From Tridacna crocea (Eukaryota > Mollusca > Bivalvia > Cardiida > Cardiidae): DNA of 64,000 bases. Position numbers and translations under genes: made by a program. The stretch covers positions 29,694,296 to 29,758,295 of the forward strand of contig OX031068.1 of the NCBI GenBank assembly GCA_943736015.1, read 5' to 3'. Shown in pieces: positions 63,266 to 64,000 of the stretch (position 1 is its first letter; each line of letters begins with the position of its first letter). The notes under the pieces were generated by a model that was not told the DNA's origin, searched no databases, and saw only the letters and a program-made list of their open reading frames with translations.

Positions 63266-64000
63266 CTCTCGTATTAGTGGCAAATATGTAAACTCGAGAC
63301 CTTTGGCTGCGGATGAAGTACAACCGACTGAGAGTCGGAAGGTTTTGTTTGTTCAATCTTATAGGCTTAACTAAATAAGCAGATGACGCAGATTCAATAT
63401 CAGAGTACACGGTCTATGCAGTCAGATCTCAATCAATGCCGACCGCCAGGGCCTCATTTGTTTCTTATGCTGTTAAAAATTTTGCCCTGAAATCAACGGA
63501 TTCGATCTCAAAGACATGAACTCTACGGGACCTTTGGTCAAGGGATAAGAATAAGGAAATAGACAGAGTAGATCCAAAATCAGACCATCTGACCAGAACA
63601 ATCTGAAAATAATCTACAAAGAAAAAAAAATCAAAGCGTTGAGAACGCTTAAGTGGTATTTGTCGAAGAAACCTTTGTGTGGATTTAATGATTTGAAAGA
63701 AAAAGAGAAATATTATTCAAATATTGCTTTGAAAGTCAATCTACTAAGAAAATTGATACCTTTTTTTGGTTGCAGAGAGAGTACTCATGACAAATTTAGG
63801 ATTGTTTGTGAATTGGTGATCTCCCTTTGATCAAAAGGAGGAGTCAGGAGTAACATCCCTTTACAGTAGGGTGCATGATGGATAGAGAGAAAAAAATCAT
63901 GTCAATATATCGAATAGAATTTAGTTTGTAGCTGAAAACTATAATTTTGAAATATCCTTGGCCGTTAGCATTTAATTTCAAACATTACAATCAATTATTT
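63266..64000. other. Unassigned DNA at the right edge
   Basis: Family D-like scraps occur at 63405-63450 (GCAGTCAGATCTCAATCAAT) and 63555-63590 (GACAGAGTAGATCCAAAATC). The 63-codon frame 63639-63830 is not recognisable and does not look like the next receptor exon. Confidence 0.45.

Noticed and set aside
63639-63830. Possible third receptor exon near the right edge
   Set aside because: The Lys-rich peptide does not resemble the juxtamembrane or membrane part of the family, and no clear acceptor/donor pair brackets it.

Overview
This window looks like AT-rich nuclear DNA from an invertebrate animal. It has one host gene with GT-AG introns, a metazoan receptor ectodomain, a CR1/jockey-type LINE, a Ty3/gypsy remnant whose integrase lies upstream of its reverse transcriptase, and a very dense population of short palindromic non-autonomous elements. 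The mix of hairpin repeats sharing CAGCCTGCGC and GATCAGACTGCAC cores resembles bivalve mollusc genomes. That assignment is inference, not proof.

The one convincing host gene is on the + strand. Exon 1 (37396-37993) encodes a signal peptide and the start of an ANF-receptor type ligand-binding domain. Exon 2 (61736-62358) continues the same domain in matching phase. A 23.7 kb intron lies between them. The product is probably a natriuretic-peptide-receptor or receptor guanylate-cyclase-like membrane protein; the transmembrane and intracellular parts would lie beyond the right edge.

Nearly everything else is repetitive. The dominant element is a ~229 bp MITE (called family A here) with TTAA at both ends, CCC...GGG-type termini and a central hairpin. 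I recognise about 40 copies and about 10 fragments in both orientations, roughly one seventh of the window. A duplicated segment at 15.0-15.8 kb gives an unoccupied and an occupied version of one insertion site and shows TTAA duplication, which suggests piggyBac-type mobilisation. Other families: B (CAGCCTGCGC hairpin), C (double hairpin with GGCTTGCAAC ends), D (GATCAGACTGCAC hairpin), E (CCAATCAGAA hairpin), F (GAGCTCC ends), G (CACGCAAAAAGG ends around a hairpin), H (CGAGTG/CACGAG apex hairpins), I (~370 bp repeat) and J (foldback with CCGTATAC arms).

Layout: 0-6 kb, mostly unassigned DNA with a decayed gypsy element; 6-19 kb, hairpin elements and a ~180 bp degenerate tandem repeat; 19.5-22 kb, two arrays of one 44-45 bp minisatellite; 25.85-29.27 kb, a 5'-truncated LINE flanked by 66 bp direct repeats; 30-32 kb, TTG-rich and TTTTGTGGTG-rich repeats; 37.3-62.4 kb, the receptor gene, whose intron holds a 27 bp minisatellite (41.6-42.5 kb) and dozens of MITEs; 62.4-64 kb, more MITEs. 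Apart from the receptor exons and transposon remnants, I found no open reading frame that I trust as a gene.
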